DNA of 64,000 bases, taken from positions 1,976,921 to 2,040,920 of the forward strand of contig NZ_HG322949.1 of assembly GCF_000723165.1 (NCBI RefSeq), given 5' to 3'. This document shows, piece after piece, positions 17,447 through 25,204 of the stretch (position 1 is the stretch's first letter; every line of letters starts with the position of its first letter). The notes beneath the pieces were generated by a model, which did no database searches, was not told where the DNA came from, and saw only the letters and a list, made by a program, of their open reading frames with translations. Position numbers and translations under genes: made by a program. This stretch comes from Janthinobacterium agaricidamnosum NBRC 102515 = DSM 9628. Lineage in GTDB: Bacteria; Pseudomonadota; Gammaproteobacteria; Burkholderiales; Burkholderiaceae_D.

Positions 17447-17998
17447 ATGTTGAAAAGAACCTTAGGCGCCGGCTTGCTGGCACTCGTTTCGGCGACGGCA
17501 ATGGCTGTGCCGCAAGAATGGAAATTTGATTATGTCGGCTTTTTTGACCAGGAGCTGAATCTCTGGGATCCGTTGAAGACCATCAGCGGCAGCATGGTCG
17601 GGGAAGATTTGAACCATGATGGCAGCATCCAACTCGGCGAATTGCGCGCCCTGACGATAGGCAGCACCGATTTTGTCGGCTGCGCCAGCTTCGTCACGGT
17701 CTACTACCAATGCGGCATCACCAGTTTTTCATTCAATATGGGACGCGACTTGTCGTTTTCGTCGTATGTGAATGGCCGCGATCCGGAGGGGTACGTGTTT
17801 AACGGCTATGCGATCGACAGCGGCGTGAAGGAGTATCGCTACCATATCACGCCGGCGGCCAGCGAAGAACATACCGCCTTGTGGCGCCCTGAAACGCTGT
17901 TCAGCATTTCAGCGGTGCCGGAACCGGGCGCCTATGCAAGCATGGCGCTCGGACTCGGCGTGCTGGCATTATTCGCCAGGCGCCGGCGCTGCTCCTGA
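17447..17998 (+). CDS. PEP-CTERM sorting-signal protein, exported
   Basis: The ATG at 17447 follows TAGGTAGG and opens a signal peptide (MLKRTLGAGLLALVSATAMA). The 183-residue protein ends with the tripartite PEP-CTERM signal: VPEPG, a hydrophobic stretch (AYASMALGLGVLALFA) and an Arg cluster (RRRR). Such proteins are processed by exosortase/EpsH systems and usually associate with exopolysaccharide. The body is beta-rich with two close cysteines (CASFVTVYYQC). A short DLNHDGSIQLGELRAL stretch resembles an EF-hand-like loop, so calcium binding is possible. Exosortase genes are not in the window. Confidence 0.85.
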   Translation: MLKRTLGAGLLALVSATAMAVPQEWKFDYVGFFDQELNLWDPLKTISGSMVGEDLNHDGSIQLGELRALTIGSTDFVGCASFVTVYYQCGITSFSFNMGRDLSFSSYVNGRDPEGYVFNGYAIDSGVKEYRYHITPAASEEHTALWRPETLFSISAVPEPGAYASMALGLGVLALFARRRRCS

Positions 17999-18024
17999 CG
18001 TTCCCGGGCACTGCGGAGACAGGC

Positions 18025-18852
18025 TTACTTCCTGGCTTTTTCCATCGCCAGCTGGTAATCGGTCTTTTCGTAGCCGGCGAAGTATTTATTGGTGATGTCG
18101 AGGAATTCACGCGAACGGTAAGCCGCTTCCAGGTCCTTGACCCATGGCTTGCCTTTGTCGGCGGTGCGGATCGCCACCAGGTTGACGTAGCTGTCCGAGA
18201 TTTTTTCGACCGCCAGCGCGCTGGTCAGTTTCATGCCGGCCGCCAGTGCGAAGTTGCCGTTGACAAAGGCAAAGTCGGTGTCGTCCAGCGAGCGCGGCAA
18301 TTGCGCCGCTTCCAGCGGGACCAGTTTCAGTTTCCGGGTGTTGTCGGCGACGTCGCGTTCCGATGCGCGCAGCGGATCGGTGTTCGGTTTCAGCTTGATC
18401 CAGCCCAGCTTGGCCAGCACCACCAGCGCGCGGGCCTGGTTGGTCGGGTCGTTCGGCATCGTCACGCTGGCGCCATCCTTGATATCGGCCAGCGATTTGT
18501 GTTTCTTGCTGTACAGCGCGATCGGCGTGGTCGGGATCGTGATCAGCGAGCTGATGGCCAGCTTGTTGTCGGTGGCGAACTTGGTCAGGTAGACGATGTG
18601 CTGGAACACGTTGGCATCCAGCGAACCTTCGGCCAGCGCGTAGTTCGGCTGCACATAATCGTTGAATTCGACGATCTTGATTTTATAACCCTGCTTTTCC
18701 AGGATCGGCTTGATGCCGATTTTTAATTGGTCGGCGTACGGGCCGGCGCTGGTGCCGATCACCAGTTCTTTCGGGTCTTTTGCATAAGCGCTGTTGGCGG
18801 CCAAGGCCAGGCTGACGGCGGCGAGCAAGACGCTGCGGCGGAAATTGTTCAT
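18025..18852 (-). CDS. metQ: Methionine ABC transporter, substrate-binding protein
   Basis: MetQ/NlpA family protein of 275 residues that binds methionine for MetNI. Typical stretches are LVIGTSAGPYADQLKIGIKP, VEFNDYVQPNYALAEGSLDA, NVFQHIVYL, DGASVTMPNDPTNQARALVV and FAFVNGNFALAAGM. Most MetQ proteins are lipoproteins, but the signal peptide here (MNNFRRSVLLAAVSLALAAN, cleavage near AYA) contains no lipobox cysteine, so it should be a soluble periplasmic protein. It is the last gene of a metN-metI-metQ operon, 26 bp after metI. Confidence 0.93.
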   Translation of the reverse strand: MNNFRRSVLLAAVSLALAANSAYAKDPKELVIGTSAGPYADQLKIGIKPILEKQGYKIKIVEFNDYVQPNYALAEGSLDANVFQHIVYLTKFATDNKLAISSLITIPTTPIALYSKKHKSLADIKDGASVTMPNDPTNQARALVVLAKLGWIKLKPNTDPLRASERDVADNTRKLKLVPLEAAQLPRSLDDTDFAFVNGNFALAAGMKLTSALAVEKISDSYVNLVAIRTADKGKPWVKDLEAAYRSREFLDITNKYFAGYEKTDYQLAMEKARK

Positions 18853-18878
18853 GTTTTATCCTATTGTGTGGGGGGAAA

Positions 18879-19553
18879 TTAGCGTTTATCGAGGCGCTTG
18901 GCGATGCGCGTGCCGGCGAACTGGATGGTTTGCACCAGCACGATCAGGATCGCCACGGTGACCACCATGATATCGGTTTCGAAGCGGTAATAACCATAGC
19001 GGATCGCCAGGTCGCCGATGCCGCCGCCGCCGACCACGCCAGCCACCGCCGAGTACGACAGGAAGCTGATCGACAGCACGGTCAGCGCCAGCACCAGGCC
19101 GGAGCGCGCTTCGACCAGCAGCACGCGCAAGATGATTTGCATTTCCGACGCGCCCATCGCATGCGCCGCCTCGATGACGCCGCGCGGCACTTCGCGCAGG
19201 TTCTGTTCCACCAGCCGGGCAAAATACGGGATCGCGGCGAACGACAGCGGCACCGCCGCGGCCAGCGGGCCGATCGAGGTGCCGGCGATGATGCGGGTAA
19301 ACGGCACCAGCGCGACCAGCAAGATAATGAACGGGAAGGAGCGCACGGTATTGACCAGCCAGCCGAGCACCATCGCCAGCGGGCGGTTTTGCAGCGACTG
19401 GCCTTCCGACACCAGGAACAGCAGGATGCCGAGCGGGCCGCCGACCAGCACCGCCGCCGTCAGGCCGATGCCGAGCATGGTCATGGTCTGGCCCAGCGCG
19501 ACCCAGATTTCCGGCAGCAAGCCGATGACGTTGTTCAGGGTATCGTCAAACAT
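18879..19553 (-). CDS. metI: Methionine ABC transporter, permease
   Basis: Inner-membrane permease with about five hydrophobic helices and the signature NTVRSFPFIILLVALVPFTR, followed by the coupling loop EAAHAMGASEMQIILRVLL. The chosen start (MFDDTLNNVIGLL) has GGAAGGATG upstream and overlaps metN by 8 bases; a start nine bases further upstream (MPHMF) is possible. Coupling to metN and metQ identifies the substrate as methionine, probably including D-methionine as in E. coli. Confidence 0.92.
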   Translation of the reverse strand: MFDDTLNNVIGLLPEIWVALGQTMTMLGIGLTAAVLVGGPLGILLFLVSEGQSLQNRPLAMVLGWLVNTVRSFPFIILLVALVPFTRIIAGTSIGPLAAAVPLSFAAIPYFARLVEQNLREVPRGVIEAAHAMGASEMQIILRVLLVEARSGLVLALTVLSISFLSYSAVAGVVGGGGIGDLAIRYGYYRFETDIMVVTVAILIVLVQTIQFAGTRIAKRLDKR

Positions 19554-20355
19554 GTGTGGCATCCTTCCATGCGCTGGCCTCGAACGCTTCGGTGCCGTAA
19601 TACGCCAGCTCGCGTCCCAATGCCGTGTGGCGCGGGGTGCTGGTATCGCTCAATGCAAACTGTTCGGCGATGGCGCCGTTTTCGACCACCGCGACGCGGT
19701 TGCAGATCGCGCCCAGCACCGACAATTCATGGCTGACGATGACGATGGTCACGCCGAGGCGCTGGTTGATGTCGCGCAGCGTATCGAGCAGCGCGCGGGT
19801 GGTTTCCGCATCCAGCGCCGAGGTCGGTTCGTCGCACAGCAGCACGTCGGGACCGCTGGCCAGTGCGCGGGCGATCGCCACGCGCTGTTTCTGGCCGCCC
19901 GACAATTGCGCCGGATAGCTGTGCAGCTTGTCGGACAGGCCGACCAGCGCCAGGCATTCCTCGACCCGCGCGGTGATTTGCGGGCCTTGGACGGCGCCAT
20001 GGATTTTCAGCGGGAAGGCGACGTTGTCGAATACGCTGGCGTTTTGCAGCAGGTTGAATTGCTGGAAGATCATGCCGATATTCTGGCGCGCGTCGCGCAG
20101 CGCGCTCTTGCCGAGGCTGGTCAGCTCGCGGCCGGCCACCGTGATGGTGCCGCTGTCCGGGCGTTCCAGTAAATTGATCAGGCGCAGCAAGGTCGATTTG
20201 CCGGCGCCGCTCTTGCCGATCAAACCGAAAATGTCGCCGGAATACACGTCCAGCGTCACCGATTTGACGGCGTGAAATTGGGCGCCCTTCGGCAGCGCGA
20301 ACGTCTTGTTCGCGCCATCGATGCGTATCACCGGCGTGCGGTGGGTTGTGGTCAT
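19546..20355 (-). CDS. metN: Methionine ABC transporter, ATPase
   Basis: ABC ATPase of 269 residues with Walker A GKSGAGKST, Q-loop MIFQQFNLL, signature LSGGQKQR, Walker B VLLCDEPTSALD and switch VSHELSV. The long form of MetN normally carries a C-terminal ACT-like NIL domain that binds methionine for feedback (E. coli, 343 aa). This protein stops at about the end of the ABC fold, so transinhibition by cytosolic methionine may be absent or handled elsewhere. First gene of the operon, with AAAAGGA before the start. Confidence 0.92.
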   Translation of the reverse strand: MTTTHRTPVIRIDGANKTFALPKGAQFHAVKSVTLDVYSGDIFGLIGKSGAGKSTLLRLINLLERPDSGTITVAGRELTSLGKSALRDARQNIGMIFQQFNLLQNASVFDNVAFPLKIHGAVQGPQITARVEECLALVGLSDKLHSYPAQLSGGQKQRVAIARALASGPDVLLCDEPTSALDAETTRALLDTLRDINQRLGVTIVIVSHELSVLGAICNRVAVVENGAIAEQFALSDTSTPRHTALGRELAYYGTEAFEASAWKDATHV

Positions 20356-20530
20356 GCGGTGTTCCTTTTACGAATAAATGCGCGTCTCAGTCCAGCCGCT
20401 GTCGCTGGGCCTGGCAAGTCGCCCGCATCAAGGCGGGCGCTTCGATGACGCCGGTTGCCTAGTATACCTTGGCTTGCCTTATTACTCATACGATAGAATA
20501 CTGCTTTGGTTATGCAATTTATGTCTATTG
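20356..20530 (-). promoter_or_regulatory. metNIQ promoter and structured leader
   Basis: On the minus strand TTGCAT (20517-20512) and TATCGT (20495-20490) are 16 bp apart and could be the promoter, leaving a leader of about 130 nt. It contains a perfect 7-bp hairpin (CGCCCGC/GCGGGCG, 20420-20439) and two upstream GGCAA copies (20478-20473 and 20459-20455). Both can pair with the same CTTGCC (20418-20413), giving mutually exclusive folds. No known SAM or methionine riboswitch class was recognised. Between 20531 and 20711 nothing else was identified. Confidence 0.35.
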
Positions 20531-20711
20531 CGTGATTTTTGGCGCCAACAGGTTCAAGTTGCGTGGCACTTGACGGGAACCGACGATGTTACAGAGCGGA
20601 CGCCGGCTTGGCGCGTCTAACAAAACGTTCAGGCAAGCGCATTGCCGTAGGCAGTACGGAGAATGGTCGACAAGGCAATCTAACGCCGCCATGATGTGTT
20701 GTCAGGCGCTC

Positions 20712-21164
20712 TTAGCTTTCAGCCGTGCCGGTGTCTGCTGCGAGCGGTATCTCAGGCCGCCGCAACAGATAAATCACCAGCACGATTTCCAGCACACCGA
20801 CCAGCACGATGACCCACCAAGGCGGCCGTCCCAGGCACATCGCGACAAAACCGAGCGCGATGCCGGAACAGGCAAAGCGCTTGGCGCGGCGCGACATGGC
20901 GCGATGTTCGCGCCAGTGGCGCAGGGTAGGGCCGTAACGCGGATGGTCGAGCAGCTTTTGTTCCAGTCGCGGCGATGCGCGGCTGAAACAAGCCAGCGCC
21001 AGGATCAGGAAGATGGTGGTCGGCATCACCGGCAACAGCGCGCCGATCACGCCCAGCATCACCATCAGGCAACCCAGCACCAGATAACCCCAGCGCAGCA
21101 GGCGTGGCGACGTCAGATGGCGTTGCGGCGCACCGCTGGATGACTGGACTTGATCGTCAGGCAT
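20712..21164 (-). CDS. YbaN-family (DUF454) inner-membrane protein
   Basis: A 150-residue protein with the DUF454 core: LLRWGYLVLGCLMVMLGVIG, ALLPVMPTTIFLILALACFS, RASPRLEQKLLDHPRYGPTL and a C-terminal pair of membrane helices (GIALGFVAMCLGRPPWWVIV). The PxxPTTxFLxLAxxCFxRSSPR pattern and the W-x-x-H-x-x-M/I segment are the family signature. Biochemical function is unknown. A strong Fur-box match sits 88 bp upstream, and DUF454 genes are known to occur near iron or haem genes in proteobacteria, so iron-responsive expression is inferred. Confidence 0.88.
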   Translation of the reverse strand: MPDDQVQSSSGAPQRHLTSPRLLRWGYLVLGCLMVMLGVIGALLPVMPTTIFLILALACFSRASPRLEQKLLDHPRYGPTLRHWREHRAMSRRAKRFACSGIALGFVAMCLGRPPWWVIVLVGVLEIVLVIYLLRRPEIPLAADTGTAES

Positions 21165-21251
21165 CAGTATGCGCGCTCGACTGTAAATAACGTTGCAACA
21201 CTATTGCAGCCTCGTCTGGAAAAGGTGGCGATGATACCAAACCGATCAAAT

Positions 21252-21270
21252 AATAACAAGAATCATTCTC
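21252..21270. promoter_or_regulatory. Fur box
   Basis: AATAACAAGAATCATTCTC matches the 19-bp Fur consensus GATAATGATAATCATTATC at 14 of 19 positions by hand count. It lies 88 bp upstream of the DUF454 start and 245 bp upstream of the YceI start, in an AT-rich 350-bp gap. It is better placed to repress the DUF454 gene; a TTATTA element on the minus strand overlaps it and could be the -10. Confidence 0.6.
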
Positions 21271-21331
21271 ATTTGATTGCGCGTAGCGTTGCACAATATT
21301 ATATTTTCTTAGCTGTAAGGCAAGGAAAATG

Positions 21332-21376
21332 TGATTATAATCAAATGCTATTGCTTTATTATCGATTTTATCGATA
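21332..21376. promoter_or_regulatory. AT-rich palindromes upstream of yceI
   Basis: TGATTATAATCA (21332-21343) is a perfect 12-bp palindrome containing TATAAT in both directions. TATCGAT-TTT-ATCGATA (21360-21376) is a second inverted repeat. They could be a promoter plus operator for the YceI gene at 21515 or for the opposite strand. The rest of 21165-21514 holds the Fur box and no gene. Confidence 0.35.
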
Positions 21377-21514
21377 GTAAAGAGGTAAATTTTTTGTTTT
21401 ACAGATGGAATGTTGTCACGCATAATCATTCCAGCTTATCAACCATGCCGGGCTTGTCATCGCCTGGCGCGCTGCACGGTTGAGATCCTATTACTTATAC
21501 TGGAGTCTTATCAA

Positions 21515-22081
21515 ATGAAACAATTGTTAGCCTTGATCGCCGCCGCCGGTATCTCGATGTCCGCCATGGCGGCACCGGAAGTGTATGTCATCGAAGGCAG
21601 CCACACTTTCCCGCGTTTTGAATACAGCCACTTCGGTTTCTCGACCCAGCAAAGCCGCTTCAACAACACCACCGGCAAAATCACGCTGGACCGCGCCGCC
21701 AAGACCGGTTCGGTGGAAGTGCTGATCGACGCGAAATCGGTCGATACCGGTTTCCCGACCTTCAACACCCACATCCAGGGCGAAGATTTCTTCGATACCG
21801 CCAAGTATCCAGTCATCACCTACAAATCGACCAAGTTCAATTTCGACGGCGACAAGCTGGCATCGGTCGACGGTAACCTGACCGTGAAAGGCGTGACCAA
21901 GCCGGTCACGCTGACCGTGACCTCGTTCCAGTGCATTCCCCATCCGCTGCTGAAAAAAGATGCTTGCGGCGCCAATGCCACCGCCAAGATCAAGCGTTCC
22001 GAATTCAACGCCGGTAAATATGCACCGTACGTAGGCGATGACGTGACCCTGACCTTCGCGATCGAATCGATCAAGGAGTAA
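21515..22081 (+). CDS. YceI-family periplasmic lipocalin-like protein
   Basis: 188 residues with a signal peptide (MKQLLALIAAAGISMSAMAA) and a YceI barrel: YVIEGSHTFPRFEYSHFGFS, VEVLIDAKSVDTGFPTFNTH, FFDTAKYPVITYKSTKFNF and the ending KIKRSEFNAGKYAPYVGDDV. YceI proteins bind long isoprenoids such as polyprenyl quinones, and some are induced by base or osmotic stress. This copy has a pair of cysteines (CIPHPLLKKDACG) in one loop that could form a disulfide. It is monocistronic and followed by two strong hairpins. A second, divergent paralogue lies at 25963. Confidence 0.92.
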   Translation: MKQLLALIAAAGISMSAMAAPEVYVIEGSHTFPRFEYSHFGFSTQQSRFNNTTGKITLDRAAKTGSVEVLIDAKSVDTGFPTFNTHIQGEDFFDTAKYPVITYKSTKFNFDGDKLASVDGNLTVKGVTKPVTLTVTSFQCIPHPLLKKDACGANATAKIKRSEFNAGKYAPYVGDDVTLTFAIESIKE

Positions 22082-22093
22082 GGTTCCACGCAT

Positions 22094-22166
22094 TCTGTCC
22101 GGTGCGGCTGCGCCGGACAGATGAATCGCGGCAAGGGCGGCGAACCCGGGTTCGCCGCCCTTGCCG
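22094..22166 (+). terminator. Two strong hairpins after yceI, one a 38-bp perfect palindrome
   Basis: TCTGTCCGG/CCGGACAGA (22094-22121) is a 9-bp stem. It is followed by a perfect 38-bp palindrome at 22129-22166 centred on CCCGGG, with arms GGCAAGGGCGGCGAACCC and its complement. It lies between yceI (stop 22081) and a convergent gene ending at 22192, so a bidirectional terminator is the simplest reading, though no long T-tract follows. Confidence 0.55.
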
Positions 22167-22191
22167 TTTGTTGCGTCCCAGGTGGCGCCGC

Positions 22192-22722
22192 TTACAGTTT
22201 CTGGCTGCCCCGGTACCAGTCGTTACCGACCCGTCTCAGATCCGCCTGCTGTACCGACCCGCGCGCGCCCGAACCCGAGCGACTGGCGTCGATATAGCTG
22301 ATCTGGTCGATCCGCACCGTCAAGTCGTTATTGTAGACAGTGCTGTGCAGCTTCACGGTGCCGCGCTCCCAATCGACGCTGACCAGCTTGCCCTGTTCGA
22401 TGGTCGCGTTGATCGCGTTGCCATAATGGCCGTGCAGCATCAGGTAAGTGCCGGGTGCGATGTCGCGCAGCTCTTGCTTGATGCGCTCGGCCTGCGACAG
22501 CGGCGCGGCGCTTTCCCGTTCGTCTTCTTCGGTGGCGCCGGCCTCAAGGGCTTCGGCCACAAATTGCTCGTATTTTTCCGGGTCTTCCATGCTCAGGTCA
22601 TCGATCACTTGCCGGGCGATGTCGAGCTGGTCCGCGTATTGCGCATAGGGCGGAATATGCAGCTCCTTGCGCCATCTCTCGTTTTTCGCCGCATAATCCG
22701 CAAAGGTATTTTGTTCAGCCAT
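22192..22722 (-). CDS. Uncharacterised cytoplasmic protein, 176 residues
   Basis: Family not recognised. The start at 22722 (MAEQNTFADYAAKNERWRKE) has GGAG nine bases upstream; the longer frame to 22806 does not. The N-terminal half is helical and acidic (FVAEALEAGATEEDERESAA). The C-terminal half resembles a small beta-barrel with a repeated short-loop pattern (GTYLMLHGHYGNAINATIEQ, GKLVSVDWERGTVKL). There is no signal peptide or membrane segment. It ends 26 bp before the 38-bp palindrome, convergent with yceI. Confidence 0.7.
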   Translation of the reverse strand: MAEQNTFADYAAKNERWRKELHIPPYAQYADQLDIARQVIDDLSMEDPEKYEQFVAEALEAGATEEDERESAAPLSQAERIKQELRDIAPGTYLMLHGHYGNAINATIEQGKLVSVDWERGTVKLHSTVYNNDLTVRIDQISYIDASRSGSGARGSVQQADLRRVGNDWYRGSQKL

Positions 22723-23095
22723 GATGTATTCTCCAGTTCGTCCGTTGGTCTGCTTGTCAGCAAAATTCCCCGTATGAAAAATCAACGGGAGCCTTACTTC
22801 CTGCAATCACTCTGGTGAAACCCCCGCTCCATTCGTGCATCCCGGCAGCGCTGCTATTGGCGCTGTCTTATTGGACCATGCGCTGCCCGGCAGGCGCGCT
22901 GGCGGCGCTTTAATGTTGAGTTTGTTAACATTGCCTTAAAAATAATGCTACGCTTTATTGAATGGCGCCGCAAGCGGGGTACGCAAGCGGGGTACGCAAG
23001 CAGGAGGCGCAAGCGCGACCGCGCCTCGGAGTAGATTTCGACCATGCAAGATCGTGTACACTCGGCGCTTGCTTAACCATCCATCCCAACACGTC
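22723..23095. other. 373-bp intergenic region with inverted and tandem repeats
   Basis: No gene was seen. AATGTT...AACATT (22912-22932) is an inverted repeat with a 9-bp spacer in an AT-rich patch. GCAAGCGGGGTAC is tandemly repeated twice at 22970-22995, with a partial third copy. These precede the deaminase/aldolase gene at 23096 and may hold its promoter. Confidence 0.3.
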
Positions 23096-24364
23096 ATGCA
23101 CGATCCGCTACTCGATTTCCACTACAAGGGTTTCCCGCCGGCCGCCGGCGCGCTGCACCGTTCCGCCATCGGTCTGCAGGGCTGGAATGTGTTGCGCGGC
23201 GATTTGCCGCTGCCGCTGGCGGTCTTGAAACGCTCGGCGCTGGAACACAATATCGCGTGGATGCAGGATTTCTGCCGCCAGCGCGGCGTCGATATCGCGC
23301 CGCACGGCAAGACCAGCATGTCGCCGCAACTGTTCCAACGTCAACTGGACGCCGGCGCCTGGGGCATCAGCTTCGCCAGCGTCACCCAATTGCTGACCGG
23401 CGTGGCCTATGGCGTAAGGCGCTGCATCGTCGCCAACCAGGTGTATATGGCGCAGGATTTGCGCAGCATCGCGGCGCTGGCCGCCAGCCAGCCGGAGGTG
23501 CGCGTGTATTTCCTGATCGATTCGGCGGCGCAATTGCGGCTGATCGACGACTGGTTTGCCACGCAGGGGGCGGCGGCGCCGTTTAATGTGCTGATCGAGA
23601 TCGGCGTGACCGGCGGGCGCACCGGTTGCCGCACGCGCGAGGATGCCTTGGCGCTGGCGCGACAGGCGGCGGCCAGCCGGGCAGTGCGGCTGTGCGGCAT
23701 CGAGTGTTATGAAGGCCCGTCGTTCGGGACCGACGCCGAAGCGGAGGCGGCCAAGGTGGCGGCGCTGCTGGAGCGGGTGCGCGACATCGCCTGCGATTGC
23801 GAGCGCGAAGGCTGGTTCGCCGAAGCGGAGGTGATCATTTCGGGCGGCGGTTCGGCGCTGTTCGACCTGGTCGCGGCCGGCTTGCGGCCGCGCTTGCAGC
23901 GGCCGGTCAGGGCGCTGCTGCGCTCCGGCTGTTATGTGGTGTCCGACCACGCTTTTTATCACGACATGAGCGCCGCGATTCGCCATCGCACCGGCTGTCC
24001 GGAAGCGTTGCATGCGGCGCTGGAAGTGTGGGCCAGCGTGCAATCGCTGCCGGAACCCGGCCTGGCGATCCTGGCGGTCGGCAAGCGCGATATCTCGTTC
24101 GACTTGCACATGCCGCTGCCGCTGTCGTATCTGCCCGGCGGCGCGCTGCGTCCGCGGGCGCTGCCCGACGGCTACTGCATCAGCGCGCTGAACGACCAGC
24201 ATGCGTATCTGCGCTGGGAAGGCGACGACCGGGCCGGCCTGCAAGTGGGCGGCCTGGTGGCGCTCGGCATCGCCCATCCGTGCACCACGTTCGACAAGTG
24301 GCGCTGGATGCCGGTGGTCGACGACGATTACTCGGTGGTCGATGCCGTGACGATATCTTTTTAA
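23096..24364 (+). CDS. PLP-dependent amino acid deaminase/aldolase (D-threonine aldolase/D-serine dehydratase-like)
   Basis: A 422-residue protein with an alanine-racemase-type N-terminal TIM barrel and the DSD1/D-threonine-aldolase C-terminal beta domain. The PLP lysine is in GVDIAPHGKTSMSPQLFQRQ. Other support is QVYMAQDLRSIAALA, VLIEIGVTGGRTGCRTREDA and CISALNDQHAYLR, which supplies the zinc-type His of this family together with a downstream Cys (AHPCTTFDKW). Members cleave D-3-hydroxyamino acids or deaminate D-serine. The ATG at 23096 was chosen because it opens the conserved fold; the longer upstream frame is low-complexity. It is convergent with the anti-sigma gene. Confidence 0.82.
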   Translation: MHDPLLDFHYKGFPPAAGALHRSAIGLQGWNVLRGDLPLPLAVLKRSALEHNIAWMQDFCRQRGVDIAPHGKTSMSPQLFQRQLDAGAWGISFASVTQLLTGVAYGVRRCIVANQVYMAQDLRSIAALAASQPEVRVYFLIDSAAQLRLIDDWFATQGAAAPFNVLIEIGVTGGRTGCRTREDALALARQAAASRAVRLCGIECYEGPSFGTDAEAEAAKVAALLERVRDIACDCEREGWFAEAEVIISGGGSALFDLVAAGLRPRLQRPVRALLRSGCYVVSDHAFYHDMSAAIRHRTGCPEALHAALEVWASVQSLPEPGLAILAVGKRDISFDLHMPLPLSYLPGGALRPRALPDGYCISALNDQHAYLRWEGDDRAGLQVGGLVALGIAHPCTTFDKWRWMPVVDDDYSVVDAVTISF

Positions 24365-24367
24365 GCG

Positions 24368-25204
24368 TCAGCTATTCTTGGCCTCGGCCGCCGACGGCAA
24401 CCATCCCGGCAGCTTGTCTTGGTACAGCAGATTGCCCAGCGCCGCCAGTTGTTCTTGCGGCGTATCGGTCAGCAGCACATACGCCAGGCCGCCGCGGCGC
24501 CAGCTGACCATGTTCATATTCCGGACCTTCAATGTGTATGGCGCCACGTCCGGGCCTTTTTCGGGAATCACGCACAAGGCGACCGGGTCGCCCTGGCTGG
24601 GCAGGTACACCATCTGCACCAGCGGCCGGTAATTGAAACCGAGCCGCTGCACGCGCTTGAATTGCAGGCCGTAGGCGCTCATGTCCGGGATGGCGAGCCG
24701 GATATGGTCTTTTTCGTACAGATTGCTGATCACCGCGTGGCTGGCGGCCGGGTCGGCATGCACCATCTGCACCGTATCGCGCACATACAGGCTCTGGTAA
24801 TTCGCGACCTGGGTCATCCAGCCGATTTTTTCCGGACTGTTCCAATAAGCGCTGCTCGCGGCGTGCAAGCCGACGCCCAGCATCAGCGCCGCGGCCAGTG
24901 CGCCCAGCAGCGGCCAGCGGCTGCGGGCATGCGCCGGGCGGGGCGCCGGCGCGGGTTCTTCCGCCGGCGGCGCGGCGGCGCTGATGCGCGCCATGTCCAT
25001 GATGCGCTCGCGCAGGTGTTGCGGCATCTGCGGCAGCGCCTGCGCGGCGAACGCGGCCTGGTACGGCAGGCGCGACGCCTGCATCGCGGCGACCCGGTTG
25101 GCCAGCGCCGCATCGTGGCGCAGCAGCGTGTCGACCGCATCGCGCTCGCCGGGCGACAGCGAGTCGTTGGCGTAGGCCAGCAGTAAATTATCATCGACGA
25201 TCAT
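24368..25204 (-). CDS. Anti-sigma factor, single-pass membrane protein
   Basis: The start overlaps the sigma-factor stop by 4 bases (ATGA). Residues 1-75 form a cytoplasmic helical domain (LLAYANDSLSPGERDAVDTL, RHDAALANRVAAM) typical of anti-sigma N-termini, although the HxxxCxxC zinc motif is not seen. A Pro/Ala linker leads to one membrane helix (WPLLGALAAALMLGVGLHAA, about residues 97-116). The C-terminal 160 residues are then periplasmic, with FNYRPLVQMVYLPSQGDPVA and LCVIPEKGPDVAPY. Family members sequester the ECF factor until an envelope signal arrives. The divergent YceI gene is a plausible regulon member. Confidence 0.82.
   Translation of the reverse strand: MIVDDNLLLAYANDSLSPGERDAVDTLLRHDAALANRVAAMQASRLPYQAAFAAQALPQMPQHLRERIMDMARISAAAPPAEEPAPAPRPAHARSRWPLLGALAAALMLGVGLHAASSAYWNSPEKIGWMTQVANYQSLYVRDTVQMVHADPAASHAVISNLYEKDHIRLAIPDMSAYGLQFKRVQRLGFNYRPLVQMVYLPSQGDPVALCVIPEKGPDVAPYTLKVRNMNMVSWRRGGLAYVLLTDTPQEQLAALGNLLYQDKLPGWLPSAAEAKNS

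Noticed and set aside
22970..22995. Possible CRISPR-like or satellite array
   Set aside because: Only two full 13-bp tandem units plus a partial one, with no spacers.
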